Below, one piece after another: positions 24,864-32,544 of a stretch of 41,216 nt of DNA. Positions within the stretch are counted from its first letter, which is position 1. Every line of letters starts with the position of its first letter. The position numbers were made by a program, and so were the translations under genes. Below the pieces are notes generated by a model, which was given only the letters and a program-made list of their open reading frames with translations, was not told where the DNA came from and did no database searches. The stretch is taken from NCBI GenBank assembly GCA_017621655.1, contig JAGASS010000006.1:1-41216 (forward strand). Direction: 5' to 3'. The stretch is from Clostridia bacterium. Its GTDB lineage: Bacteria; Bacillota; Clostridia; Oscillospirales; CAG-272.

Positions 24864-26540
24864 ATGAAGAAAATTTTAGCAGTTATTCTCGTGCTTTGCA
24901 CGCTCCTTTCTCTTGCCGCTTGCAATAGTGGCGGAAATCAGACGGGCAACGGCACACCCGCAAATATTACAGCGTGGACTATGCACAGCTTTGAAAAAAC
25001 AGTGGTAAACGCAAAGCCCAAGGGTAATAGCTTCTCAACCGATTACACGGTGTACCTGAGCAAAGGCGAGACCGAGGGCTGCCAGGTCGCGGTTTATTCC
25101 GATAAGAAGGTAGAAGACGCGACTCTGACGAAGAAATCCGGAAATGCGGATAATATCGAAATATCCGTTTACTCGATGGACCGTACGCATAAGATCGTCA
25201 ATAAGTATTATACCGATTCGCTTGTACCGTATAGCGGAAAGCCGATTACTCTTGAAGCTAAAACGATCCTTCCTTTCATGATCGAGTTCAAGACGAATGA
25301 GAATACCGAAGCGGGTGAACATGAGTACGTTTACGAGCTCAAGGATGCAAAGGGCAAGGTCCTTGCTACCTATAACATAACCGTTCACGTCTGGGACTTT
25401 GAGCTTCCGAAGGAAAAAACATTTGAAACGGCATTCGGAATAGGCAAGAACTGGATATCTGTTGGCGGCGTATATCTCGAGGCAAACTATGTGATATGGT
25501 ACGATATGCTCCTCGAGCATAATATGTGCGCTTATGAGCTTCCTTACGATATTCTTGACCCGAGAGCCGACGCATATATGTCCGACCCTCGCGTCACTTC
25601 CTTTATGGTTCCCGTTCCTACTATCGAATCCGAGGACGTAGATGGCGACCAATACATCGATACGTTCGTAATCGACGAGAAGAAGCTGCTTGAATACTGT
25701 AAAAAGGTAAAGAGTGATCCCGTTTGGCTATCTAAGGCATATTTCTATCCGTATGACGAGCCGCATACCGAGTCGCAGCTCGCGCTTTTGAAGGATATAG
25801 AGCGTCAGCTTACCAAGCTCTGCCCCGAGATCGAGATAATGGCACCGTATTATACGAATATCCAGATGGGTGAGGGCAGAGACCAGACCGACGAAATGGC
25901 GGAATATACCGACCTTTGGTGTCCGAAGCTTTGCCTTTGGGACGATGAAAGATCGTACGGAGACTTCCTCGACTACGTTCCGAGCAAGAGCTTTGCCGAA
26001 AGAATGGCTGATCAGCAGGCAAAGGGCGACAGAATGTGGTCCTACGTCTGTAACGACCCCAATGAACCCTATGCGCAGATGTTCATTAACACTGAGGGCG
26101 TAAATCAGCGCCTTATGTTCTGGCAGGTATACCAGAGAGACATTGAGGGCTTCCTTTACTGGAGTGTCAACTTCTACGGCTACAAGGGAGGCAACTCATT
26201 TAGGAAAGATGCAACTCAGCAGGATCCTTGGGACACCGTAAACACGAATGTAACGGACGGCGAGGGTAGGACGATATACGGCTGCGGCTTCCTCTTCTAT
26301 CCGGGATATAAGGTGAGGGCAGGACTTGCAGTTCCGTCTATCCGCGCAAAGATCGTTCGCGACGGCGTTGACGATATCGAAATGTTCTACCTTGCCGAGA
26401 AGTATCTCGATAAGGACTGGATAGTCGAAAAGACAAAAGAGGGTACTCCTTCGCTTACCGAATACGTTAGCGGCGACAAATACGCTGCTCTCCGTATAGA
26501 GATCGGTAACGCTCTTGAAGCGGCAATGAAAAACAAATAA
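24864..26540 (+). CDS. Array copy 11: DUF4091/GH123-like lipoprotein
   Basis: The start is the ATG at 24864, 8 nt after AAGAAGG. It gives 558 residues and a lipobox LAAC at Cys20, like all other copies. An in-frame ATG at 24846 has no ribosome binding site, and one at 24798 precedes the promoter. This copy is the plainest recombinant: the type-B N-terminal half (KPKGNSFSTDY, NADNIEISV) is joined to the calcium-like insert VDGDQYIDTF otherwise found only with type-A copies 1, 6 and 8. The candidate pair is Asp298-Glu299 in YPYDEP. The end is RAGLAVPSIR as in copies 4 and 7. It alone ends in AAMKNK. Confidence 0.82.
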   Translation: MKKILAVILVLCTLLSLAACNSGGNQTGNGTPANITAWTMHSFEKTVVNAKPKGNSFSTDYTVYLSKGETEGCQVAVYSDKKVEDATLTKKSGNADNIEISVYSMDRTHKIVNKYYTDSLVPYSGKPITLEAKTILPFMIEFKTNENTEAGEHEYVYELKDAKGKVLATYNITVHVWDFELPKEKTFETAFGIGKNWISVGGVYLEANYVIWYDMLLEHNMCAYELPYDILDPRADAYMSDPRVTSFMVPVPTIESEDVDGDQYIDTFVIDEKKLLEYCKKVKSDPVWLSKAYFYPYDEPHTESQLALLKDIERQLTKLCPEIEIMAPYYTNIQMGEGRDQTDEMAEYTDLWCPKLCLWDDERSYGDFLDYVPSKSFAERMADQQAKGDRMWSYVCNDPNEPYAQMFINTEGVNQRLMFWQVYQRDIEGFLYWSVNFYGYKGGNSFRKDATQQDPWDTVNTNVTDGEGRTIYGCGFLFYPGYKVRAGLAVPSIRAKIVRDGVDDIEMFYLAEKYLDKDWIVEKTKEGTPSLTEYVSGDKYAALRIEIGNALEAAMKNK

Positions 26541-26541
26541 T

Positions 26542-26581
26542 AAAAATACTGCAATTCCAATTTGGAATTGCAGTTATTTTT
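26542..26581 (+). terminator. Terminator after array copy 11
   Basis: ACTGCAATTCC and GGAATTGCAGT form the stem. Compared with the ACGGCAATTCC units, a G-C pair is replaced by T-A on both arms, a compensating change that keeps the hairpin. Confidence 0.85.
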
Positions 26582-26589
26582 AATAAATG

Positions 26590-26618
26590 TTGACAAAACC
26601 TGTTTTGTCATCTATGAT
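26590..26618 (+). promoter_or_regulatory. Sigma-A promoter of array copy 12
   Basis: TTGACA (26590-26595), 17-nt spacer, TATGAT (26613-26618); start codon 32 nt after the -10 box. Confidence 0.85.
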
Positions 26619-26650
26619 GGTGTAAAGCTTTTCAGCAATGAGGTGTAATT

Positions 26651-28285
26651 ATGAAAAAGATGGTAGGAGTTATTCTGTTGCTTTGCATAATCCTGTCTCT
26701 TGCCGCTTGCGGAGGTGAAAAAATGGATTCCGGTAACGAAAACAAGGCGCCTGCTAATATCAAGACATGGGCGTTCCATAGCTTTGATAAAACTGTAGTA
26801 AACGCCGCACCCAAGGGTGACTTCAAGACCGACTATACCGTATATCTTGCTAAGGGCGAGACTGAGGGCTGCCAGGTTGCGATCTATTCCGACAAGGAGA
26901 TCAAGAACGTATCTCTTATGCGCAAGTCGGGCGAGACCGAGCTTATAAAGCCCTCAATGTTCTCGATGAATAAAACTCAAAAGGTCGTCAAAAAGCAGTA
27001 TACAGACGCGCTTATTCCGTATTTCGGCAGAAAGCTCACTGTTGAAGCGAAGGTCATTCTTCCTTTCATGATCGAGTTCACTACCGACGAGAACACTCCC
27101 GCGGGTGATTACGAGTACGTTTACGAGCTTGTAGATAAAAGTAAAAACGTCCTTGCCACCTATAACATAACCGTTCACGTATGGGACTTTGCGCTTCCGA
27201 AGGAAAAAACCTTCGCGACTGCTATGGGTCTTCATTGGCCGTACGTTCTCTATTATAAAGGCGTATATGAAGACTGGTATAATACGCTTCTCGACCATAA
27301 TATTAGCGCCTACGATCTTCCGTACGATATACTTGACGGAAGAGCTGACGCATATATGTCCGATCCACGTGTTACGTCCTTCCGCCTACCGCATCCGCTA
27401 AACGATGACGGTACCATTAACAAAGAAAAGCTTCTCGAATATTATAACAAGCTCTTAACTAACGAGGTGTGGCTAAAAAAGGCATTTTTATATCCACTTG
27501 ACGAGGCGCATACCGAGGAGCAGCTCGCTGAGCTTAAGGCGTGGGAGGAGAAGCTTGGAGAGCTTTGTCCCGAGATCGATATAATGCCGACCTTCTATAC
27601 CAATATACAGATAGGCGAGGGTAGAGATCAGACGGATTTCATGGAGGAGTTCACAGACCTCTGGTGTCCTAAGCTCTGCCTCTGGGACGACGCAGAGTCC
27701 TACGGCGAGTTCCTCGACTATACCCCGAGCAAATCCTTCCATGAAAGAATGAACGATCAGATCGCAAAGGGAGACAGAATGTGGACCTACGTTTGTAACG
27801 ATCCCAATAATCCCTATGCTCAGCTCTTTTTGGATACTGATGGCGTAGTTCAGCGTCTTATGTTCTGGCAGATATATCAGAGAGATATAGAGGGTTTCCT
27901 CTATGCGTATACTTGCTGGTATCGCAGCAGCGGTTCGTGGAAACCGGACGGAAGCGGCATGTTTATTTGTGAGGATCCGTGGGAGAACGGACGGTCTACG
28001 GTAGACGGTGACGGTAATCCGATCTACGGTGAGGGTTGGCTCCTCTATCCCGGCTCGCCGGTCGGCTACGGCGGTGCATGTCCTTCTATTCGTCTAAAGA
28101 TCGTGCGTGACGGCATCGACGACATCGAAATGTTCTACCTTGCCGAGAAATATCTCGACAAGGACTGGATAGTCGAAAAGACAAAAGAGGGAACTCCTTC
28201 TCTCACCGAATACGTTAGCGGTGACAAATACGCTGCTCTCCGCATCGAGATCGGTAACGCTCTTGAGGCGGCAATGAAAAAGTAA
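26651..28285 (+). CDS. Array copy 12: DUF4091/GH123-like lipoprotein with DEA variant
   Basis: A 544-residue lipoprotein (LAAC, Cys20) with a type-A N-terminal half close to copies 6 and 8. The candidate catalytic pair Asp284-Glu285 is kept, but the following proline, present in the other eleven copies, is alanine (LYPLDEAH). Nearby, IMPTFYTN replaces IMAPYYTN. It belongs to the CWYR subtype (YTCWYRSSGSWKPDGSG) but has YAYTCW where others have YWS, removing a tryptophan. It lacks the calcium-like insert of copies 6 and 8, having NDDGTINKEKL instead. Reduced or altered activity is possible. Its end, from DKDWIVEKTKEGTPSL on, is protein-identical to copy 11 apart from the last residues. Confidence 0.82.
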   Translation: MKKMVGVILLLCIILSLAACGGEKMDSGNENKAPANIKTWAFHSFDKTVVNAAPKGDFKTDYTVYLAKGETEGCQVAIYSDKEIKNVSLMRKSGETELIKPSMFSMNKTQKVVKKQYTDALIPYFGRKLTVEAKVILPFMIEFTTDENTPAGDYEYVYELVDKSKNVLATYNITVHVWDFALPKEKTFATAMGLHWPYVLYYKGVYEDWYNTLLDHNISAYDLPYDILDGRADAYMSDPRVTSFRLPHPLNDDGTINKEKLLEYYNKLLTNEVWLKKAFLYPLDEAHTEEQLAELKAWEEKLGELCPEIDIMPTFYTNIQIGEGRDQTDFMEEFTDLWCPKLCLWDDAESYGEFLDYTPSKSFHERMNDQIAKGDRMWTYVCNDPNNPYAQLFLDTDGVVQRLMFWQIYQRDIEGFLYAYTCWYRSSGSWKPDGSGMFICEDPWENGRSTVDGDGNPIYGEGWLLYPGSPVGYGGACPSIRLKIVRDGIDDIEMFYLAEKYLDKDWIVEKTKEGTPSLTEYVSGDKYAALRIEIGNALEAAMKK

Positions 28286-28289
28286 TAAG

Positions 28290-28322
28290 AAAACGGCAAT
28301 TCCGAATCGGAATTGCCGTTTT
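28290..28322 (+). terminator. Terminator after array copy 12
   Basis: AAAACGGCAATTCCGA and TCGGAATTGCCGTTTT; the same hairpin as after copy 9, marking the end of the array. Confidence 0.87.
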
Positions 28323-28348
28323 ATCTGTAAAATTTTGTTGTAACCATC

Positions 28349-28378
28349 TTGACTTTTCGGGATATAATCCTGTATAAT
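28349..28378 (+). promoter_or_regulatory. Probable sigma-A promoter of the large glycoside-hydrolase-like gene
   Basis: TTGACT (28349-28354), an 18-nt spacer and TATAAT (28373-28378); a second TATAAT at 28363-28368 lacks a well-placed -35. Confidence 0.75.
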
Positions 28379-28407
28379 CAACGCATATACAATCATTGGA
28401 GGTAATT

Positions 28408-30864
28408 ATGGAAAAAATACTAAGTTATTATGAGGATATAAAAACAACAAGCATTTCGCTTTTGGTTCCCGAGAGCGAAAGATTTTCATACGTGTCTAAA
28501 ACAAATATACACAGCGAGATAACCGATTGGGCATACGGCAGACCTCTTGAAAGAGAATGTATAGAGATATACGGCGGTAAGGAAGCGAACGGTGAGGCAG
28601 TTGTGTCTGATACGTGTAGACGCTTCTTTCTTAAGATAATTGCTTGTATACCTAATTGGATGGAGTACGTTCTTCCCCTTACCGTTACCGTTAACGGACA
28701 GGTGATATACGAAAATAAGGAGGCGTTTTTCGAGCAGGTAAATCTCGGTTGGCCCGCGCTTTACATAGAGCTTCCCGAAAACGTACTTGTAAACGGCAAA
28801 AACACCTTTAATATAAAGGTCGAAAAGCAGCTTTATCTCTCCGAGCTTTCGCTCGTATCTTATCCGAAGATCGAGGACCTTGCTCAGGTCTCGATGATAA
28901 AATACGCTAAGCTAAACGGTAGATTTGCCGTTGCGATCTCTGATAAGAGTCATTCGTTTACGAAGCTTGAAAGCATTGAAAACTGCGAATTCATCGGCGC
29001 GCGTTACTATAAGAACCTCTGCGTGCTTTCCTTTAACGCGACCTCGCTTGAAGAAATGAGCTGCGTGGCACTTTTCGGCGACAAGTCGGTGAAGCTTAAG
29101 ATGCCGAAGGCAGTCGAGAATAATGACGATTTCGTTTTCGGTACCGACAGTGATGACCACCGCCACGACGATTCCGATGAAACCGCCTTTATAGTCGAAA
29201 ACGTAGTCCTATCCGGAATGGGTAACTTTCTTCAGTTCCGTCCCGAGTACGGACGCAACTACTATAATATTCTGTCCAAGGAAGGTTATGAGGAGCTTGT
29301 CGGACTTATAGCAGATTTCGGTGTGAAATACGGTCTGTGTGACTGCGATCTCGCGCTTGAATATTTGGCTGATATACGCCCCGAAAGCTTCTACGGCTAT
29401 CATATCCATGAGCCGTACCTCTTCTTCAACCCCGTGCTCCTTGAAAATCCTATGGAGAGCAAAAGAATTTTGTGCGATCCGGAAAAGCTGTACGCATCGG
29501 AATCCTTTGGCGAAACAAAGGAGCTGTACGACTGGGCACTGAAAAAGTCCAAGGAGGTCTACTCCAAGGATAAGGGCTTGACCTCGCTCGGCTCGCCGTC
29601 ACTTCTCTGCGTTTACGAGGCGGATTCGGGCGTAGACAGAATAACCATCGAGCCGGTATCGAACCTCAATCTTCTGACCGGCGCGGTAAGAGCAAGCAAC
29701 GCAAAGATCTGGGGCGCACATCTGCCGCCGGACTGGTATTTCGGTGTTCCCGTCGATAAGGTCAAGGCGAACAAATACCGCCTGTCCTTGCAGTATCTCT
29801 ACCTCAACGGTGCAAAGTATCTTTACGCAGAAAACGCGCTCTTTAAGACGAATGCGTTTGAAAGATGCGACTGGGAAAGTCAGTACTGCGCAGATAACAG
29901 AAAATATCAGCGTGAGTTCTACGAATACGCTCTTACACATCCGAGAATCGGTGAGCAGGTCGTCGATAAGGCGATAGTCTACGGAAGAAACGAGTTCTTC
30001 ATGTGGAAGGTCAACGATAGAATGGCAGAGCTTAAGGAAAAGGACTGGGACGCTATCGTATGGGGCAAGTGGGATAACGCACACCATATCGCATGGAATG
30101 CCTCTGAAGCATGGCTTCCCGTAAGCGATAAGCAGAACGTATACGAAAGTCCGCTTAACAAGAATCTTTTCTCGGGAACTCCTTACGGAAACGTTGACGT
30201 CGTTTACGCCGAAAACGATTTTTCGAAATACAAGCAGCTCGCATTCCTCGGCTGGAATACGATGGACGAGTCGCTCCTTTGCCGCCTTAAGGATTACGTC
30301 GCAAACGGCGGAACGCTTATGATCTCGTATTCGAATTTCAACCTTACCGATAGAAACGATAAAGAGCCGACCTTCCCCGAAAGCAGTAAAACTAAGGACT
30401 TTATCGGTCTTGATATAAGCGGTTACGCGCCCGTAGGTAAGACTGCAAAATTCAATGACGGAACCGAGATCAAGCTTGAAAAGAGCATTGAGATAGCAGT
30501 CGGTGAGCTTTGCGGAGCGAAGCCGATATGCGTTGATGAAAACGGAAACGGCGTAGTCTACGAGAATAACTACGGCAAGGGTAAGATATACCTCGTAGCG
30601 TTCAAGGATTATATCAAGAATGAAAACGATATAAAGGTTCTTTCGCATCTTATGGATATTATAGGCGAGTCGGGAGATACGCACTGCGATAACCCGAACG
30701 TATCCTTCACCGTTCGTGAGACCGAGAGCGAATACCGTATATCGGTACTCAATATGAACTGCCTTGAGGGCGCCGATGAGGAGTATAGAATAGACTTCCG
30801 CGGACATAAGCTCGCAGGCAAGGTAAACGTAGGTCAGATAATCGACCACATCATCGCAAAGTAA
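28408..30864 (+). CDS. Large glycoside-hydrolase-like protein without signal peptide
   Basis: The start is the ATG at 28408 after GGAGG (28398-28402); a frame-compatible ATG 12 nt earlier overlaps that site. The product has 818 residues, no signal peptide and no membrane segment, so it should be cytoplasmic. Residues about 10-270 are beta-rich with a possible carbohydrate-binding jelly-roll (LTVTVNGQVIYENKEAFFEQ). Residues about 290-560 look like an alpha/beta barrel with acidic residues in PESFYGYHIHEPY and LYLNGAKYLYAENALF. Residues about 600-770 resemble the class I amidotransferase-like domain that follows the barrel in GH42-type enzymes (LKDYVANGGTLMISYSNFNL). The exact family is not recognised and no catalytic residue is assigned. 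Its place after the array suggests intracellular processing of oligosaccharides released outside, which is inference. Confidence 0.6.
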   Translation: MEKILSYYEDIKTTSISLLVPESERFSYVSKTNIHSEITDWAYGRPLERECIEIYGGKEANGEAVVSDTCRRFFLKIIACIPNWMEYVLPLTVTVNGQVIYENKEAFFEQVNLGWPALYIELPENVLVNGKNTFNIKVEKQLYLSELSLVSYPKIEDLAQVSMIKYAKLNGRFAVAISDKSHSFTKLESIENCEFIGARYYKNLCVLSFNATSLEEMSCVALFGDKSVKLKMPKAVENNDDFVFGTDSDDHRHDDSDETAFIVENVVLSGMGNFLQFRPEYGRNYYNILSKEGYEELVGLIADFGVKYGLCDCDLALEYLADIRPESFYGYHIHEPYLFFNPVLLENPMESKRILCDPEKLYASESFGETKELYDWALKKSKEVYSKDKGLTSLGSPSLLCVYEADSGVDRITIEPVSNLNLLTGAVRASNAKIWGAHLPPDWYFGVPVDKVKANKYRLSLQYLYLNGAKYLYAENALFKTNAFERCDWESQYCADNRKYQREFYEYALTHPRIGEQVVDKAIVYGRNEFFMWKVNDRMAELKEKDWDAIVWGKWDNAHHIAWNASEAWLPVSDKQNVYESPLNKNLFSGTPYGNVDVVYAENDFSKYKQLAFLGWNTMDESLLCRLKDYVANGGTLMISYSNFNLTDRNDKEPTFPESSKTKDFIGLDISGYAPVGKTAKFNDGTEIKLEKSIEIAVGELCGAKPICVDENGNGVVYENNYGKGKIYLVAFKDYIKNENDIKVLSHLMDIIGESGDTHCDNPNVSFTVRETESEYRISVLNMNCLEGADEEYRIDFRGHKLAGKVNVGQIIDHIIAK

Positions 30865-30866
30865 TA

Positions 30867-30898
30867 AAAAAGACGGTTACCGAGGTAACCGTCTTTTT
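30867..30898 (+). terminator. Terminator after the large glycoside-hydrolase-like gene
   Basis: AAAAAGACGGTTACC, a GA loop and GGTAACCGTCTTTTT form a 15-bp perfect stem. Confidence 0.9.
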
Positions 30899-30970
30899 AT
30901 AAAAACAATATGCAAAATAATGAGCAAATATAGGTTTGATATTGAACCGAAAGAAATATTGGGCGCTTTT

Positions 30971-30997
30971 GTAGGGGGCGACGTCCTCGACGCCCCG
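30971..30997 (-). repeat. Interspersed palindromic repeat, copy B (inverted)
   Basis: The reverse complement matches the first 27 nt of copies A (3705) and C (31082). With copy C it forms an inverted pair 84 nt apart that could pair into a long stem. The 357-nt stretch 30865-31221 holds no gene: only the terminator, these repeats and A/T-rich sequence. Confidence 0.85.
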
Positions 30998-31081
30998 TTT
31001 CATAAGTGAAGAATTCTCTACTTTAAAACGTTCAGCATTCGTGTTATTATTCTTGTTTCAGATATTCTGATCGTTGTGTTT

Positions 31082-31117
31082 CGGGGCGTCGAGGACGTCG
31101 CCCCCTACGAATAACGT
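31082..31117 (+). repeat. Interspersed palindromic repeat, copy C
   Basis: This 36-nt sequence matches copy A at 3705-3740 except for one base in the CTACGAATAACGT tail, 27 kb away. It lies downstream of two converging genes. Confidence 0.85.
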
Positions 31118-31142
31118 GGCGAAGCATCGTGGCGTTGTCTCG

Positions 31143-31186
31143 CCTTCCCCTCAGGGGAAGGGGAACCGCAGACGCTGCGTCTGCGG
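31143..31186. repeat. Double palindrome repeat
   Basis: Two perfect palindromes follow each other: CCTTCCCC-TCA-GGGGAAGG (31143-31161) and CCGCAGACGC-T-GCGTCTGCGG (31166-31186). The wording resembles short interspersed repeats scattered through many Clostridia genomes. It may also act as a two-way terminator between the converging genes, but no T run follows directly. Confidence 0.75.
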
Positions 31187-31221
31187 TGGATGAGGTGTTT
31201 CAAAAGAAAGCAAAATTAATA

Positions 31222-32340
31222 TTACTTCTTAAAGAACTGATAATAGTAGCAGGGAATCATACCGTTATATAGCTTGCGTACCTTGTCCGCGCGGCGGCGG
31301 TAAAGACGCTCGAAGGTCTCGTCGGAGGTGATAACGTATATCTGCCACGAGCCGAGAGTCTTGAAATGCTCGCCCATCTTGCCGTATAGCTCGCGCGCTT
31401 CCTCAACTGTCGAAAGACGCTCGCCGTAAGGAGGATTGCAAACTATCGTGCCGCGTCTGCCGCCCGTTTCGATCGTAAGCGCGTCCTGCTGAAAGACCTT
31501 GACGTACTTGCTCACGCCTGCTTTTCTTACAGTCTCGCGCGCAATATTTACTGCGTTTTCGTCAATATCGGAAGCGTACGCCTCAAAATCGGTGTCTACA
31601 ATACTGTCAAACGCCTCGTCGCGCGCATTGTCCCAGTCTTCCTCGGAAATGAACGGATAATCCTCGGAACAGAAAGAACGGTTAAGACCCGGCGCGGTAT
31701 GAGTCATCATAAGCGCCGCCTCTGTAGCTATCGTTCCCGAGCCGCACATCGGATCCCAGAACAGTACGTCCTCACGGGGGCGCGCAAGCTTGACGAGTGC
31801 CGCCGCAAGCGTTTCGCGAAGCGGCGCTTCGGTGGAAACGGGACGGTAACCGCGCTTGTGAAGCGGTGTGCCGCTTGTGTCGATCATAAGCGACGCCACG
31901 TCCTTAAGTATGAAGAACTCGATCTGATATTTGATTCCCGTTTCGGGCATGAATATCAGCCCGTAGTGACTGCCGAGGCGCGTTGCCGCCGCCTTTTTGA
32001 TTATCTTCTGACAGTCGGGCAAGCTGAAGAGCTTGCTCTTTATGCTGTGTCCCTTGACGGGAAATATATCGTTTCTGCCGATGTAGTTTTCCCAAGGCAT
32101 CGCCTTGACGCCCTCGAAAAGCGTGTCGAAATCGGGGGCAGGGCAGGTGCCTACCTCGATAAGCACGCGCTCGGCAAAGCGCAGGTTTATGTTAAGACGC
32201 GGAATTGCCGAGAGGGGCGCTGAAAATTTGACTCGTCCGTCGATGGTCTCGGTGCGTTTGTAGCCGAGGTTGTCAATCTCCTCGCCGAGAAGCTTTTCTA
32301 GCCCGAAAAGGCAGGTTGCGACAAAAATTTGTTCTGACAT
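31222..32340 (-). CDS. rlmL: THUMP-domain class I RNA methyltransferase (RlmL/YpsC-like)
   Basis: A 372-residue S-adenosylmethionine-dependent methyltransferase, most likely making m2G in 23S rRNA. The N-terminal part (about 1-160) is a ferredoxin-like plus THUMP RNA-binding region ending SLMIDTSGTPLHKRGYR, a sequence typical of this family. The catalytic domain has the DPMCGSGTIATEAAL cofactor loop, an acidic SDIDENAV strand end and the NPPYGERL motif expected for N-methylation of a base amino group. Length agrees with the single-domain YpsC/RlmL form of Firmicutes, not the fused RlmKL of enterobacteria. GGGAG lies 7 nt before the ATG. It is transcribed away from the kinase gene. Confidence 0.9.
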   Translation of the reverse strand: MSEQIFVATCLFGLEKLLGEEIDNLGYKRTETIDGRVKFSAPLSAIPRLNINLRFAERVLIEVGTCPAPDFDTLFEGVKAMPWENYIGRNDIFPVKGHSIKSKLFSLPDCQKIIKKAAATRLGSHYGLIFMPETGIKYQIEFFILKDVASLMIDTSGTPLHKRGYRPVSTEAPLRETLAAALVKLARPREDVLFWDPMCGSGTIATEAALMMTHTAPGLNRSFCSEDYPFISEEDWDNARDEAFDSIVDTDFEAYASDIDENAVNIARETVRKAGVSKYVKVFQQDALTIETGGRRGTIVCNPPYGERLSTVEEARELYGKMGEHFKTLGSWQIYVITSDETFERLYRRRADKVRKLYNGMIPCYYYQFFKK

Positions 32341-32367
32341 CTTTTTCTCCCGAATGTTGATGAAAGA

Positions 32368-32396
32368 ATTTTACCACTTTCCTGCCGAAAAGTCAA
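32368..32396 (-). promoter_or_regulatory. Sigma-A promoter of the RNA methyltransferase gene
   Basis: On the minus strand TTGACT (32391-32396), a 17-nt spacer and TAAAAT (32368-32373), 27 nt before the start codon. Confidence 0.8.
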
Positions 32397-32487
32397 TAAA
32401 AGGGGCGCAAAAGTGCGTTTGAGAGTCACTTTTATGACCTTTTTACCTATTTTTTGATAATTTTCGTCCTTTGTTCAAAAATCTGTG

Positions 32488-32516
32488 TTGCATAAGACAT
32501 AATTATTTGTTATAAT
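32488..32516 (+). promoter_or_regulatory. Sigma-A promoter of the PfkB-kinase operon
   Basis: TTGCAT (32488-32493), a 17-nt spacer and TATAAT (32511-32516), divergent from the methyltransferase promoter. Confidence 0.8.
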
Positions 32517-32544
32517 AAAAACACATAAGAACGAAAGTGAGCTG

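Larger units (their letters stand above)
7534..28285 (+). repeat. Tandem array of twelve paralogous DUF4091/GH123-like lipoprotein genes
   Basis: Twelve same-strand genes of 1.6-1.7 kb fill 20.7 kb with no other gene between them. Each product has a lipobox cysteine at residue 20, a variable Gly-rich linker, an N-terminal beta-domain beginning near W-FHS, an adjacent Asp-Glu pair in YPxDEP, the block WCPKLCLWDD and the C-terminal PSIRAKIVRDGIDDIE. Individual copies are annotated separately. Confidence 0.95.

Noticed and set aside
7534..28285. Array as a CRISPR, prophage or polyketide-like assembly
   Set aside because: The repeat units are full protein genes with promoters and terminators; there are no short spaced repeats, phage genes or modular synthase domains.
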